A DNA stretch of 64,000 bases from Thiocystis violacea (lineage in GTDB: Bacteria; Pseudomonadota; Gammaproteobacteria; Chromatiales; Chromatiaceae), in contig NZ_NRRF01000012.1 of NCBI RefSeq assembly GCF_016583565.1, forward strand, positions 1-64,000, written 5' to 3'. Position 1 is the first letter of the stretch; the number at the start of each line of letters is the position of its first letter. Under the pieces are notes generated by a model, which was not told the origin of the DNA, did no database searches, and worked only from the letters and a program-made list of their open reading frames with translations. Positions 38,280-46,735 of the stretch are shown here, one piece after another. The position numbers were made by a program, and so were the translations under genes.

Positions 38280-38427
38280 AATATAAACTCACGCAGGCAT
38301 ATAGCCGCAGTGGACAAAGCGGCGGTGTTTGCCGCGGCCGAGGGACGCGCCGCCGTTTTCGAGATCGCTGCCGTCTCTCTCATCGCCTGATCTGAAACGA
38401 CTCAGCTAGCCCTTTGGATCGACTTCC

Positions 38428-39507
38428 ATGATGACCCCAGCGGCCAAACCGGCTCTCGAGCGCATGATCCTGGACCATTTGAATACCGCCGTCATGTTGT
38501 TCGACAAGGACTTGTACCTGACCTATCTCAATCCGGCGGCCGAAGTCCTGTTCGAGATGAGCGCTCGACATCTGGTGGGGCAGTCGGCCGCAGGCATTCT
38601 GCCCTGCCCGGACCACTACACCCACGCGCGCCTGACGGCCGCCCTGGCCTCGCGGCACCCGTTCACTGAGCGCGAAATCAATTTCACCCTCGCGGATGGG
38701 CGCACCAAGACGGTGAACTGTACCGTCCTTCCGCTGCACCATTTTGATGCGGATGAGGAGGTTCTGGTCGAACTCTACCAAGTCGACCGGCAACTTCGCA
38801 TCACGCGAGAGGAGCAGCTCATCTCCCAGCACCAGGCCACTCAAGCGCTGATTCGCGGGCTCGCGCATGAGATCAAGAATCCACTGGGCGGACTTCGCGG
38901 CGCGGCTCAACTGCTCGAGCAGGAGCTTCCCGACCCCTCCCTGCGTGAGTACACCCGCATCATCATCGACGAAGCCGATCGCCTGCAGTCGCTGATGAAT
39001 CAGATGATTGGACCGAATTTGATGCCCAGGCGTGCGCGGGTCAATATCCACGACGTCCTCGAGCATGTCCGCGGGCTCATCCTGGCCGAGTCTCCCCGCG
39101 GCCCGGAGGTCTCGCGCGACTACGACCCCAGCATCCCGGATTTCGTCGCCGACCAGGACCGTCTGATCCAGGCCTTCCTCAATCTAGCCCGTAACGCCGC
39201 CGCTGCGGCCGGCGTTCACGGCAAGATCGAGCTGCGCACCCGCGTGCGGCGTCAGCTCACCATTGGCAATCGGCGCCATCGCCTGGTCCTGCAGGCTCAG
39301 GTCAGGGACAACGGTTCAGGTATCCCCGACGAAATTCGCGACCAAATCTTCTTTCCGATGATCTCGGGGCATCAAGGCGGGACCGGTTTGGGATTGCCCA
39401 TCGCTCAGGAACTCATCAACCAGCACGGCGGCCTCATCGAGTGCGAGAGCCGCCCCGGAGACACGACCTTCTTCGTCTATCTGCCGCTGGAGCGCCACAA
39501 TGACTAG
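38428..39507 (+). CDS. ntrB: Nitrogen regulation sensor kinase NtrB
   Basis: 359 residues, soluble, with no membrane segment. The PAS domain occupies about 8-120. The H-box LAHEIKNPLGG puts the phosphorylated His at residue 147, and the N, G1 and G2 boxes are LARNAAAAAG, DNGSGIP and GGTGLGL. It phosphorylates or dephosphorylates NtrC in response to PII. ntrC starts inside its last codons (8-base overlap). The likely promoter is the sigma54 site at 38263, in addition to read-through from glnA. Confidence 0.97.
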   Translation: MMTPAAKPALERMILDHLNTAVMLFDKDLYLTYLNPAAEVLFEMSARHLVGQSAAGILPCPDHYTHARLTAALASRHPFTEREINFTLADGRTKTVNCTVLPLHHFDADEEVLVELYQVDRQLRITREEQLISQHQATQALIRGLAHEIKNPLGGLRGAAQLLEQELPDPSLREYTRIIIDEADRLQSLMNQMIGPNLMPRRARVNIHDVLEHVRGLILAESPRGPEVSRDYDPSIPDFVADQDRLIQAFLNLARNAAAAAGVHGKIELRTRVRRQLTIGNRRHRLVLQAQVRDNGSGIPDEIRDQIFFPMISGHQGGTGLGLPIAQELINQHGGLIECESRPGDTTFFVYLPLERHND

Positions 39508-40951
39508 AGAGCCCAATGTCTGGGTGATCGATGACGACCGTTCCATTCGATGGGTCCTCGATCGTGCACTGCGCAAGGCCGAGATGCATGTCACCTGCTT
39601 TTCCAATGGCGTGGGTGTCATGGAAGCGCTCCATCGCGAGCAGCCAGACGTCATCCTCACGGACATCCGCATGCCCGGCATCGACGGCCTGGAACTGCTG
39701 CGCCAGGTTTCGGACCGCTATCCCGGCCTGCCTGTCATCATCATGACCGCCCATTCGGACCTGGACAGCGCCGTCTCCGCCTTCCACGGCGGCGCCTTCG
39801 AGTACCTCCCCAAGCCCTTCGACCTCGACGAAGCGGTGTCTCAGATCAGCCGGGCCTGTCGACGAGGGCGCGACGATCGGCCCGAGGAGATCTCCGTCTC
39901 GCAAGCGCCCGACATCATCGGCGAAGCGCCAGCGATGCAAGACGTCTTCCGCGCCATCGGTCGGCTGGCCCGGTCCAATATCACCGTCCTCATCAATGGC
40001 GAATCCGGTACCGGCAAGGAGCTGGTTGCCCATGCCCTGCATCGCCACAGCCCGCGTAGCGATCGACCCTTCATCGCCTTGAACATGGCCGCGATTCCAC
40101 GCGATCTTCTGGAATCCGAACTCTTCGGCCATGAGCGAGGTTCGTTCACGGGTGCTCAAGCGCGCCGAGAAGGCCGTTTCGAGCAGGCCAATGGCGGAAC
40201 CCTCTTCCTCGACGAGATCGGCGACATGCCGGCGGAGCTCCAGACCCGGTTGCTCAGAGTTCTGGCGGACGGTGAGTTCTACCGCGTGGGCGGATTGTCG
40301 CCGACCAAGGTGGACGTCCGCATCATCGCCGCCACCCACCAAAACCTCGAGGATCTGGTCCGGCAGGGCCGTTTCCGTGAAGACCTGTTTCATCGCCTGA
40401 ACGTGATTCGCATCCATCTACCCGCCTTGCGTGATCGGCGGGAAGACATCCCGCTGCTCATGCGTCATTTTCTCGTCCAGGCGGCCCGTGAGCTGAGCTG
40501 CGAGCCTAAGATTCTGCTCCAAGACGCCATCGAGTACCTGAAACGGCTCGACTGGCCGGGCAATGTTCGCCAGCTGGAGAACACGGCGCGCTGGGTGACC
40601 GTCATGGCCTCCAGCAAACACATCCATGCCGAGGATTTGCCGCCGGAGTTGAACGCCAGCTTCGTCGAGCAGGAGCGCGACGAACCGTGGGAGAGCGTCC
40701 TGCGGCGCTGGGCGCGTCACAGCTTGAAGCAGGGTCATGAGGCGATTCTGGATACCGCGCTGCCCGCCTTCGAGCAGATTCTGATCCAGGTTGCGCTAGA
40801 GCACACGGGCGGACGGCGCCAGGAAGCCGCGCGGCTCCTCGGTTGGGGGCGCAATACCCTGACGCGAAAGATCAAGGAACTCCGGTTGGACGCTGGCGGA
40901 GACGCAGACGAAGCCCTATCCTCTGCGTCGGGCTCTGACCCACAGTGTTGA
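39500..40951 (+). CDS. ntrC: Nitrogen regulation response regulator NtrC
   Basis: 483 residues: a receiver domain with phospho-acceptor Asp55 in VILTDIRMPG, then a sigma54-interacting AAA+ domain with Walker A GESGTGKE (167-174). The sigma54-contact loop reads GSFTGA (214-219) instead of the usual GAFTGA, a tolerated variant. The C-terminal Fis-type helix-turn-helix is GGRRQEAARLLGWGRNTLTRKIKEL. It binds enhancer sites such as that at 35592 and activates sigma54 promoters of glnA and probably its own operon. Confidence 0.97.
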   Translation: MTREPNVWVIDDDRSIRWVLDRALRKAEMHVTCFSNGVGVMEALHREQPDVILTDIRMPGIDGLELLRQVSDRYPGLPVIIMTAHSDLDSAVSAFHGGAFEYLPKPFDLDEAVSQISRACRRGRDDRPEEISVSQAPDIIGEAPAMQDVFRAIGRLARSNITVLINGESGTGKELVAHALHRHSPRSDRPFIALNMAAIPRDLLESELFGHERGSFTGAQARREGRFEQANGGTLFLDEIGDMPAELQTRLLRVLADGEFYRVGGLSPTKVDVRIIAATHQNLEDLVRQGRFREDLFHRLNVIRIHLPALRDRREDIPLLMRHFLVQAARELSCEPKILLQDAIEYLKRLDWPGNVRQLENTARWVTVMASSKHIHAEDLPPELNASFVEQERDEPWESVLRRWARHSLKQGHEAILDTALPAFEQILIQVALEHTGGRRQEAARLLGWGRNTLTRKIKELRLDAGGDADEALSSASGSDPQC

Positions 40952-40988
40952 ACGTATCGAGGACATTGAGCGCATCGAGGAGGTTTGG

Positions 40989-41405
40989 TTGGACACCATT
41001 AACGTTGAGCTGAAAGGCTCTGAAATCGAGTCGATTGAACGCGATGGAGACCGCCTGACGATCCTCTTCTCGCGTGCCTTTTTGCTCAAGACGATGACTG
41101 GCTCGGAAGAAAAGACCCGCTGGTGGCAGGCGGGGAGTCTCGTCATCGAAGGAGCCGAGGCCCGAACGCCACTTCCGATCGGCCCTCAGATCTGCGTGGG
41201 CGGTGACATCGAGGAGAACATCTACACCTATCGGGACATGATTCCGATTCCCTTCGAAAGCCGCGGCCATGTCGGCTGCGAGCTGCGTTTCGAGGGTCGG
41301 CCAGAGCCCTTGATCGTCGTGGGGACGGCCGTTCGTCTCAACATGCAGGGTACGCCGAAATACATCGAGCACCTGCGCCCACAAAGCTCTATCGACGCGG
41401 GCTGA
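40989..41405 (+). CDS. Hypothetical protein (138 aa)
   Basis: The only canonical start in frame is TTG at 40989, with GAGGAGG five bases upstream. The frame is clean upstream to the ntrC stop and even encodes an acidic ERIEDIERIEEVW stretch, so an unusual upstream start is conceivable. The protein is beta-rich and soluble, without signal peptide or membrane helix, and has the recurrent features RWWQAGSLVIEGAEA and YIEHLRP. I do not recognise a family. Its position 37 bases after ntrC, on the same strand, suggests co-transcription but not a function. Confidence 0.75.
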   Translation: MDTINVELKGSEIESIERDGDRLTILFSRAFLLKTMTGSEEKTRWWQAGSLVIEGAEARTPLPIGPQICVGGDIEENIYTYRDMIPIPFESRGHVGCELRFEGRPEPLIVVGTAVRLNMQGTPKYIEHLRPQSSIDAG

Positions 41406-41451
41406 TCCAACGCAGTGCAAATGCCGGCGGGGCTTTTCGGCGGATGAACAA

Positions 41452-41472
41452 AAGCCCGCACTTGGCGGGCTT
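41452..41472. terminator. Bidirectional terminator between convergent genes
   Basis: AAGCCCGC / GCGGGCTT with a 5-base loop, starting 46 bases after the 138-aa gene's stop. A second hairpin (CCGGCG-GCTA-CGCCGG, 41495-41510) lies just downstream of the minus-strand small gene. Confidence 0.7.
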
Positions 41473-41517
41473 CATCGCGTCGATCTGCAATCCGCCGGCG
41501 GCTACGCCGGTTCAACC

Positions 41518-41742
41518 TCAGATACGGGACGACCCGACGATCTCGTGAGCCAGATCCACGACGCGGTTCGCCATGTCCATATATTCTTGACGATAGTTTA
41601 CGAGCAGACCTTCGGAGGATGCCCAGTAATCCTTACCCGAAACACCGTTCTGGTGCTCGTAGTCGATGAATTGCTTCTGCATCTCCAGCATCTTGTCGAT
41701 CAGTTCCTGCTTTTCTTTTTTCAGCGCGGTGATATCACTCAT
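41518..41742 (-). CDS. Small conserved-looking hypothetical protein (74 aa)
   Basis: The ATG at 41742 has GGGGGA seven bases upstream, so I prefer it to the ATG at 41757. The protein is soluble and largely helical (MSDITALKKEKQELIDKM, then MQKQFIDYEHQNGVSGKDYW and a second helix NYRQEYMDMANRVVDLAHEI). It is flanked by a good terminator and has its own promoter, both signs of a real gene. I do not recognise the family; it has the look of a short coiled-coil regulator or chaperone. Confidence 0.75.
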   Translation of the reverse strand: MSDITALKKEKQELIDKMLEMQKQFIDYEHQNGVSGKDYWASSEGLLVNYRQEYMDMANRVVDLAHEIVGSSRI

Positions 41743-41806
41743 GTCGTTGTCCCCCATCGATAGTGGGCTGATGATTCAATGCGTTTTCAGTAAATACTGA
41801 TGTCTT

Positions 41807-41837
41807 AATATAGCACGCGACTAGGAAAAGCGGTCAA
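41807..41837 (-). promoter_or_regulatory. Promoter of the 74-aa gene
   Basis: On the minus strand TTGACC (41837-41832) and TATATT (41812-41807) are spaced 19 bases, longer than ideal, in an otherwise AT-rich stretch about 65 bases before the ATG. Confidence 0.5.
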
Positions 41838-41880
41838 GCACTGACCTGTTCTTCGCTCTTGCCCCGAGAGATAGGCCCCG

Positions 41881-42363
41881 ATGTTCGATTTGATCCTCTA
41901 CGAGCCGGAGATACCGCCCAACACAGGTAACGTGATGCGCCTGACCGCCAATACGGGGTCTCGCCTCCACCTCATCCGACCGCTCGGATTCTCTCTCGAC
42001 GACCGCCTGCTGCGCCGGGCTGGACTCGACTACCGGGAGTGGGCGGATGTGGAGGTGCATGACTCGCTTGGCGCCTGCCTGGATGGCCTCCAACAGCCTC
42101 GCCTCTTCGCGCTGAGCACGCGAGGCCGCCACTGTTACACGGAGCCGGCCTATCGTCCAGGCGACGCCTTTGTCTTCGGACCTGAGACACGGGGTCTGCC
42201 AGACAGCGTGTTGAACGGCCTTCCCGAGGAGCAGCGGCTGTTCATCCCCATGTTTCCCGGCAACCGAAGCTTGAATCTCTCCAATACCGTGGCCGTGCTG
42301 ACTTACGAGGCTTGGCGTCAGCAGGATTTCGCAGGCGCGGAGCGCCGCTGCGCCCCCGCTTAG
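41881..42363 (+). CDS. trmL: tRNA (cytidine/uridine-34-2'-O)-methyltransferase TrmL
   Basis: 160 residues of the SPOUT class. MFDLILYEPEIPPNTGNVMR opens the protein. The trefoil-knot AdoMet site is seen in FGPETRGLP and IPMFPGNRSLNLSNTVAV. It methylates the wobble ribose of tRNA-Leu isoacceptors. Its 3' end overlaps the convergent gpsA by four bases; trmL next to gpsA-secB-yibN is conserved in gammaproteobacteria. Confidence 0.96.
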   Translation: MFDLILYEPEIPPNTGNVMRLTANTGSRLHLIRPLGFSLDDRLLRRAGLDYREWADVEVHDSLGACLDGLQQPRLFALSTRGRHCYTEPAYRPGDAFVFGPETRGLPDSVLNGLPEEQRLFIPMFPGNRSLNLSNTVAVLTYEAWRQQDFAGAERRCAPA

Positions 42364-43421
42364 CTGAACTCCGGTCGCGGCTCGCGCCCGAGCAGGGCCT
42401 TCGTGGCCTCTTTGGGCGAAACATCCTCATAGAGGACGCCGTAGACCTGCTCGCTGATCGGCATTTCGATACCCAGGCGCTCAGAGAGCCGCTTGATCGC
42501 CTGTGCCGTGATGACGCCCTCGACCTCTTGCCCGATGTCCGCCTTGGCTTCCGCGACCGATTTTCCGCGTGCGAGGGCCAGCCCCATCCGGCGGTTGCGC
42601 GATTGGTCGTCGGTGCAGGTCAGCACCAGGTCGCCGATGCCGGCCAGGCCCGTAAAGGTCTCGGCACGGCCGCCGAGCGCCGTGCCGACGCGGATCAGCT
42701 CCGCAAGCCCGCGCGTGATGAGGGCCGCTCGCGTATTCGCCCCGAAGCCGAGTCCGTCGGCAATCCCGGTCGCGATCGCCAGGACGTTCTTGGCGGCGCC
42801 GCAGACCTCGACCCCGACCATATCCTCGCTCGTATAGGCGCGGAAACGCCCGCAATGCAGGAGACTGGCGATGCGGCGCGCGAACTCAGGGGCGTTGGAC
42901 GCGACGGAAACGGCGGTCGGCAGCTGTTTGGCGACTTCGCCGGCAAAACTCGGTCCAGAGACCACGGCGAGCGGGCGTTGTGTGCCGAGCACCTCCTGCG
43001 CAACCGTATGCAGCAGTTGCCCTGAGTCCAGGTCGAGCCCCTTGGTCGCCCAGGCGACACCGAGCCCCTCGGGCAAGTGATCGACCAAACGGACCAGCAC
43101 CTGCCGGAAGGCATGGCTCGGGACGACGATCAGACAATCGGTGGCGCCTTGGAGTGCCTCCGTGAGCGAATCCGATGCCGACATGGATGACGGCAAAGGG
43201 AAGCCCGGCAGGAACTGGCGGTTCTCGCCGTCGCGGCGGATCGCCTCGATCTCGGCTGGGTCATGGCCCCACAAGCGGACCTCATGCCCGTTGTCGCACA
43301 GCAGCAGCCCCAGGGCTGTTCCCCAAGAGCCGGTACCCAGCAGCGCGATCTTGGCAGCGCTGTCGCCGCTGGGTCGTTGCTCGCTGCTCAGCGGCTCGGC
43401 TCTCAATGGCTCGCCTCTCAA
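42360..43421 (-). CDS. gpsA: Glycerol-3-phosphate dehydrogenase [NAD(P)+]
   Basis: 353 residues with [18 protein letters not shown] as the nucleotide-binding start, and [27 protein letters not shown] and the catalytic-lysine region following. The first start is TTG at 43421, overlapping the secB stop (TTGA); a second TTG in frame lies five codons later. Either leaves an odd ~23-residue leader before the conserved core. A 15-bp near-repeat (TTGAGAGGCGAGCCA / TTGAGAGCCGAGCCG) spans the two TTGs. It reduces dihydroxyacetone phosphate for phospholipid synthesis. Confidence 0.96.
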   Translation of the reverse strand: MRGEPLRAEPLSSEQRPSGDSAAKIALLGTGSWGTALGLLLCDNGHEVRLWGHDPAEIEAIRRDGENRQFLPGFPLPSSMSASDSLTEALQGATDCLIVVPSHAFRQVLVRLVDHLPEGLGVAWATKGLDLDSGQLLHTVAQEVLGTQRPLAVVSGPSFAGEVAKQLPTAVSVASNAPEFARRIASLLHCGRFRAYTSEDMVGVEVCGAAKNVLAIATGIADGLGFGANTRAALITRGLAELIRVGTALGGRAETFTGLAGIGDLVLTCTDDQSRNRRMGLALARGKSVAEAKADIGQEVEGVITAQAIKRLSERLGIEMPISEQVYGVLYEDVSPKEATKALLGREPRPEFS

Positions 43422-43894
43422 TGGTGGCTCGGCTTGTCGCCGCCGTTCTGCGCTGGTGCCGCCTGCTGTTGATGCTGCGCAAAGAGGACGTCGAAATTGA
43501 CATGCTGCAGCACGAGCTGCGGAAAGCTGCCCTTGACCACGAGGTCCGTCACCACTTCACGCGCGTACGGGAAGAGCAGCGTTGGGCAATAGGCGCCGAG
43601 CAAGGGGCCAAGTTCCTCCTCGGAGAATCCGATCGAGGTGAAGATTCCGGCCTGCTGGACCTCGACGATGAAGGCGGTCTTGTCACCGACCTTCGCACTC
43701 ACGGTCACCGCGAGTACCACCTCGTAGACCCGATCCTCCAGCTTGTTGATCTTGGTGTTGAGGTTTAGCTCGTGGGTCGGTTTCCATTCCCCACGGAAGA
43801 TCTCCGGGGCGTTGGGGGACTCGAACGAGACATCCTTGGTGTATACGCGTTGTACGGAAAACTGTCGTTCGCTGCTCTGCTGCTCTTCGGCCAT
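43418..43894 (-). CDS. secB: Protein export chaperone SecB
   Basis: 158 residues. The core [22 protein letters not shown] and [20 protein letters not shown] are diagnostic. A His/Gln/Ala-rich tail ends HH. The tetramer keeps preproteins unfolded for SecA. It overlaps gpsA by four bases and lies 85 bases after yibN. In enterics grxC lies between yibN and secB; it is absent here. Confidence 0.97.
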   Translation of the reverse strand: MAEEQQSSERQFSVQRVYTKDVSFESPNAPEIFRGEWKPTHELNLNTKINKLEDRVYEVVLAVTVSAKVGDKTAFIVEVQQAGIFTSIGFSEEELGPLLGAYCPTLLFPYAREVVTDLVVKGSFPQLVLQHVNFDVLFAQHQQQAAPAQNGGDKPSHH

Positions 43895-43979
43895 GGTTGT
43901 TCCTGTGATGTCGATGAAATGATGGAAGACCGATGCCTGATCCCACCCATGGTCTTCGCGGTATTCCCTGCCGCGGCCG

Positions 43980-44411
43980 TCAGCGCTTCTTACGCGTCAG
44001 AGGCAGGTTAGCGGCCTCCCAAGCCATGATGCCTCCCTGCAGATTGTAGACTTCTTCGAAACCTGCCTTGCGCAGCTGACCGCAGGCGACCGAGGACTGT
44101 GCCCCAGAGCGGCAATTGATGACGATGGGCTTACCCTTGTACTTGTTCAGGCTCGCCATCTGATTCTTGAAGCCGTTCATCGGGATGTTCAGTGCGTTGA
44201 TGATGTGTCCCTTCGCGTAGTCCGCGGCAGGACGCACGTCGATCACGACGGCGTCGCGATGATTCACCATCTCGGTCGCTTGCAGAGGTCCGACGCTGCC
44301 TTTGCTACCGACGATGAGGTTGTATGCCAGCAGCCCGAGGATCACGACCAGCGCGATGAACAAGAACCAGTGATTTCCTACGAACTCGACGACTTGGTCT
44401 AGAAGCGGCAT
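43980..44411 (-). CDS. yibN: Membrane-anchored rhodanese-like protein (YibN type)
   Basis: 143 residues: an N-terminal membrane helix ([20 protein letters not shown]) and a rhodanese domain with the active-site loop NCRSGAQSS, so the persulfide-carrying Cys is present. It probably handles sulfane sulfur at the cytoplasmic membrane face. It is followed by secB and gpsA as in other gammaproteobacteria. Uniquely here, the gene directly upstream is a two-cysteine ArsR regulator, which makes a persulfide-related role more plausible. Confidence 0.9.
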   Translation of the reverse strand: MPLLDQVVEFVGNHWFLFIALVVILGLLAYNLIVGSKGSVGPLQATEMVNHRDAVVIDVRPAADYAKGHIINALNIPMNGFKNQMASLNKYKGKPIVINCRSGAQSSVACGQLRKAGFEEVYNLQGGIMAWEAANLPLTRKKR

Positions 44412-44507
44412 GGGTATGCTGTCTCACTCAGGTTTGGGGCGCGGTTTATGACGGGCACGAAGCGTTGGCGCAACGCCATGAGGGTTGCGGTTGCCTGTCG
44501 CGACCGC

Positions 44508-44541
44508 GATCTCTCGGGGTTATCGATCTCTCGAGGTTATC
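44508..44541. repeat. 17-bp tandem duplication between yibN and arsR-type gene
   Basis: GATCTCTCGGGGTTATC is followed immediately by GATCTCTCGAGGTTATC, one mismatch apart. Placed in the 200-base gap upstream of yibN, it could be a doubled regulator site. Confidence 0.5.
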
Positions 44542-44611
44542 TTAGAGGCGCAGAAGTATAAGGATCGCGCGCGCGGGCGTCACCCTGGGTGAGGCGCGAT
44601 CTGACCGGCGT

Positions 44612-44980
44612 CTAGCGGGAATGGTGGCAGAAAACCTCGCGCATCATCCCGATCAACTGCAGCGTGCGGCTATCGCTGACGCGGTAGTAGACGCGATTGG
44701 CATCCTTGCGCGACGCTAGAATGCCCTTGTCGCGCAGGATGGCGAGGTGCTGGGAGATGTTGCTCTGCGAGGTGCCGACGTGGTCGACGATCTCCTGAAC
44801 GCTGATCTCCTCATCGCCCAAGGTGCAGAGGATCTTCAGCCTCAGCGGATGAGACATCGCCTTCAACGACCGCGATGCCCGCTCGATGTCGGCGTCGTCC
44901 GCGAACAAGTCCATCTCTTCGCGGTCATTTTCCGGAAGGTTGAGCACCGGGTGTGAAGGATGACTGAGGTCGCTTACCAT
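44612..44980 (-). CDS. ArsR-family regulator with SqrR/BigR-type cysteine pair
   Basis: 122 residues from the ATG at 44980; the longer frame upstream has no RBS and odd composition. The winged HTH reads MSHPLRLKILCTLGDEEISV...TSQSNISQHLAILRDKGILASRK. Only two cysteines are present, Cys52 in the KILC segment of helix 2 and Cys118 near the end (EVFCHH). Their 66-residue separation is the same as between Cys41 and Cys107 of the sulfide-responsive repressor SqrR, and equals that in BigR. Those repressors form an intramolecular tetrasulfide with persulfides and release DNA. The neighbours are a rhodanese gene downstream and the divergent envC. The target genes are not evident; the sensing function is inference. 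Confidence 0.85.
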   Translation of the reverse strand: MVSDLSHPSHPVLNLPENDREEMDLFADDADIERASRSLKAMSHPLRLKILCTLGDEEISVQEIVDHVGTSQSNISQHLAILRDKGILASRKDANRVYYRVSDSRTLQLIGMMREVFCHHSR

Positions 44981-45117
44981 GGCATCGCATCTAATCGATT
45001 TATCACCATACAATAATAAACTCTTTCTGCCCGCCTGCGAAGCACGGCCGTTCATGCCGGATGCGGCGACATGGGCGCCACTGTTCACAGGACCCTCCAG
45101 GATTGCGGATCTCCCCA

Positions 45118-46422
45118 ATGCCAAACCTCTCCACAGGCCTGCGCCAGCCAGATGCGGACGGAGAGCAGACCGCACCCTCCAGCATTCAGCGACGTGCTCC
45201 AGCGGGCCAGGCGCCGCACGGCGTCCGTGGTCTTGCCCTGATCGTGGCGCTTGGCGTCTGCCATGACGCGGCAGCGGTGGACATCGATGCGGCGCTCCAG
45301 TCCAAGCAGCACGACCTCCAGACCATCGAGCAGAAGGCCGAGGTCATCGGCAAGCAGCTGATCGGCAACCAGGCCGACCGGCGGGCGCTGATTACGGAAC
45401 TGGAGGCACGCGAGCGCAATGTCGCCGAGCTCGCCCTCGCCAATCGCGAGCTCGAACGTTTGGTCAAGGAGCACAACCGTGTCGCCTCCGAACTGCGCGC
45501 CCGTCAGGCGGAGGAGCGAAAGGATCTCCAGAAAGAGGTAGCGCTGCTCTCGGAGCTACTGCGCACAGCCTATATCATGGGCCGCGCCGATCGGCTGCGC
45601 CTGCTCCTGAATCAGGAGGATCCGACCAAGGCGAGCCGTGTCATGTCCTATTTCGCCTACTTCAACCGCGAGCGGATGAAGCGAATCCTGGCCGTCCAGC
45701 AGGTCGCCGAGCGGCTCGATCGTCTCGCGCGCGACGCCGAGGCTGAGGCGAAACGCCTCGCGGAGCTGGCCAAGAGCCAGGAGACGACGCGCCAGAGACT
45801 CATCTCCGCCAAGCAGCAACGCACCAAAGTCTTGAAACAGCTTGAGATCAGCATCGCCAGCCGCGCCGAGACCCTCGATGTCCTCAAGCGCGACGCGGAA
45901 TCGCTCAAACTGCTGATCGAGCATTTGCGTCAGAAGGCGCAGATCAGTGCCGAGCTGGACATTCATCGCGATTCCTTTCCGGCCCGCAAAGGCAAGCTCG
46001 CCTGGCCGATTCTCGAGGGTCGGCTCCTCGCGGCCTTCGGCACACGCAAGGAAGACTCCGAGCTCAGCTGGGATGGCGTGCTGCTGGCGGCCCACGAAGG
46101 GGAGGAGGTTCGCGCGGTGAGTGACGGTCGTGTCGTCTATGCCGACTGGCTGCGCGGATCCGGTCTGCTGATCGTCGTGGACCACGGCGAGGGATTCATG
46201 ACGCTCTACGGCCACAACGAGGCGCTGCTGCGCGAGGTGGGCGAGTGGGTCTCCACCGGCGAGCCGATCGCCCTCAGCGGAAACAGCGGCGGACGGGATA
46301 AACCCGTGCTCTATTTCGCGATCCGCAAAAACGGCCGTCCTCAAGACCCGGCGAAGTGGTGCGTCAGTCCGGGGCGCCAAAGCGCCCGGCTTGGCACACG
46401 GCTGGTGGCCCCCACGACCTAG
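45118..46422 (+). CDS. envC: Murein hydrolase activator EnvC
   Basis: 434 residues: a signal or anchor segment around residues 37-53 (GVRGLALIVALGVCHDAAA), a long coiled coil (about 55-280, heptads rich in Glu, Arg, Lys and Leu), and a C-terminal LytM/M23 domain. In that domain the zinc-ligand positions are not conserved (DGVLLAA for the first His, LYFAI for the final HxH), so it is a non-catalytic activator of amidases at the division site. The start choice is weak; no good RBS precedes 45118. Synteny with yibN and ctpA supports the call; the usual gpmI gene upstream is missing. Confidence 0.9.
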   Translation: MPNLSTGLRQPDADGEQTAPSSIQRRAPAGQAPHGVRGLALIVALGVCHDAAAVDIDAALQSKQHDLQTIEQKAEVIGKQLIGNQADRRALITELEARERNVAELALANRELERLVKEHNRVASELRARQAEERKDLQKEVALLSELLRTAYIMGRADRLRLLLNQEDPTKASRVMSYFAYFNRERMKRILAVQQVAERLDRLARDAEAEAKRLAELAKSQETTRQRLISAKQQRTKVLKQLEISIASRAETLDVLKRDAESLKLLIEHLRQKAQISAELDIHRDSFPARKGKLAWPILEGRLLAAFGTRKEDSELSWDGVLLAAHEGEEVRAVSDGRVVYADWLRGSGLLIVVDHGEGFMTLYGHNEALLREVGEWVSTGEPIALSGNSGGRDKPVLYFAIRKNGRPQDPAKWCVSPGRQSARLGTRLVAPTT

Positions 46423-46735
46423 GGCCAGCGGTCTTCACGCGCGTCGCATATCCGCATACGAGGTCCGAGGGAACTGATGGAGCGGGACGGGGTCCATTTC
46501 GTCCACGGCCCCGATGACGGATGCTCTGCGCAACAATTCCGCATTCCGCTGCCTGGCTTCGTGCGAGCCTGTCGAGCGGACCCAAAACGTGCGATCCTTT
46601 GCGCGCAGTATCGCCCGGCGACCTTTGCCAGAGTCGATGCGGCTCCGAGGCGCCGATCCTCCGCCGAGACTGCCAGGCATTACTCATCCATTCACTCCGC
46701 GCACTTACTCAGCGAGTCCTTTGCATATGACGAGA
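46423..46735. other. Gap between envC and the S41 peptidase gene, nothing recognised
   Basis: Open frames cross this 313-base stretch on both strands, but none has an RBS, codon bias or recognisable protein. No clear promoter or terminator is visible. Confidence 0.4.

Noticed and set aside
38312..38392. 26-codon GTG frame after the sigma54 promoter
   Set aside because: No RBS and a low-complexity Ala-rich product; more likely part of the ntrB leader.
42312..43025. Long plus-strand frames opposite gpsA, and similar antisense frames across the window
   Set aside because: They are shadows of GC-rich genes, without RBS or recognisable protein sequence.
43895..43979. grxC expected between secB and yibN
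   Set aside because: The gap is 85 bases; the glutaredoxin gene is absent, not hidden.
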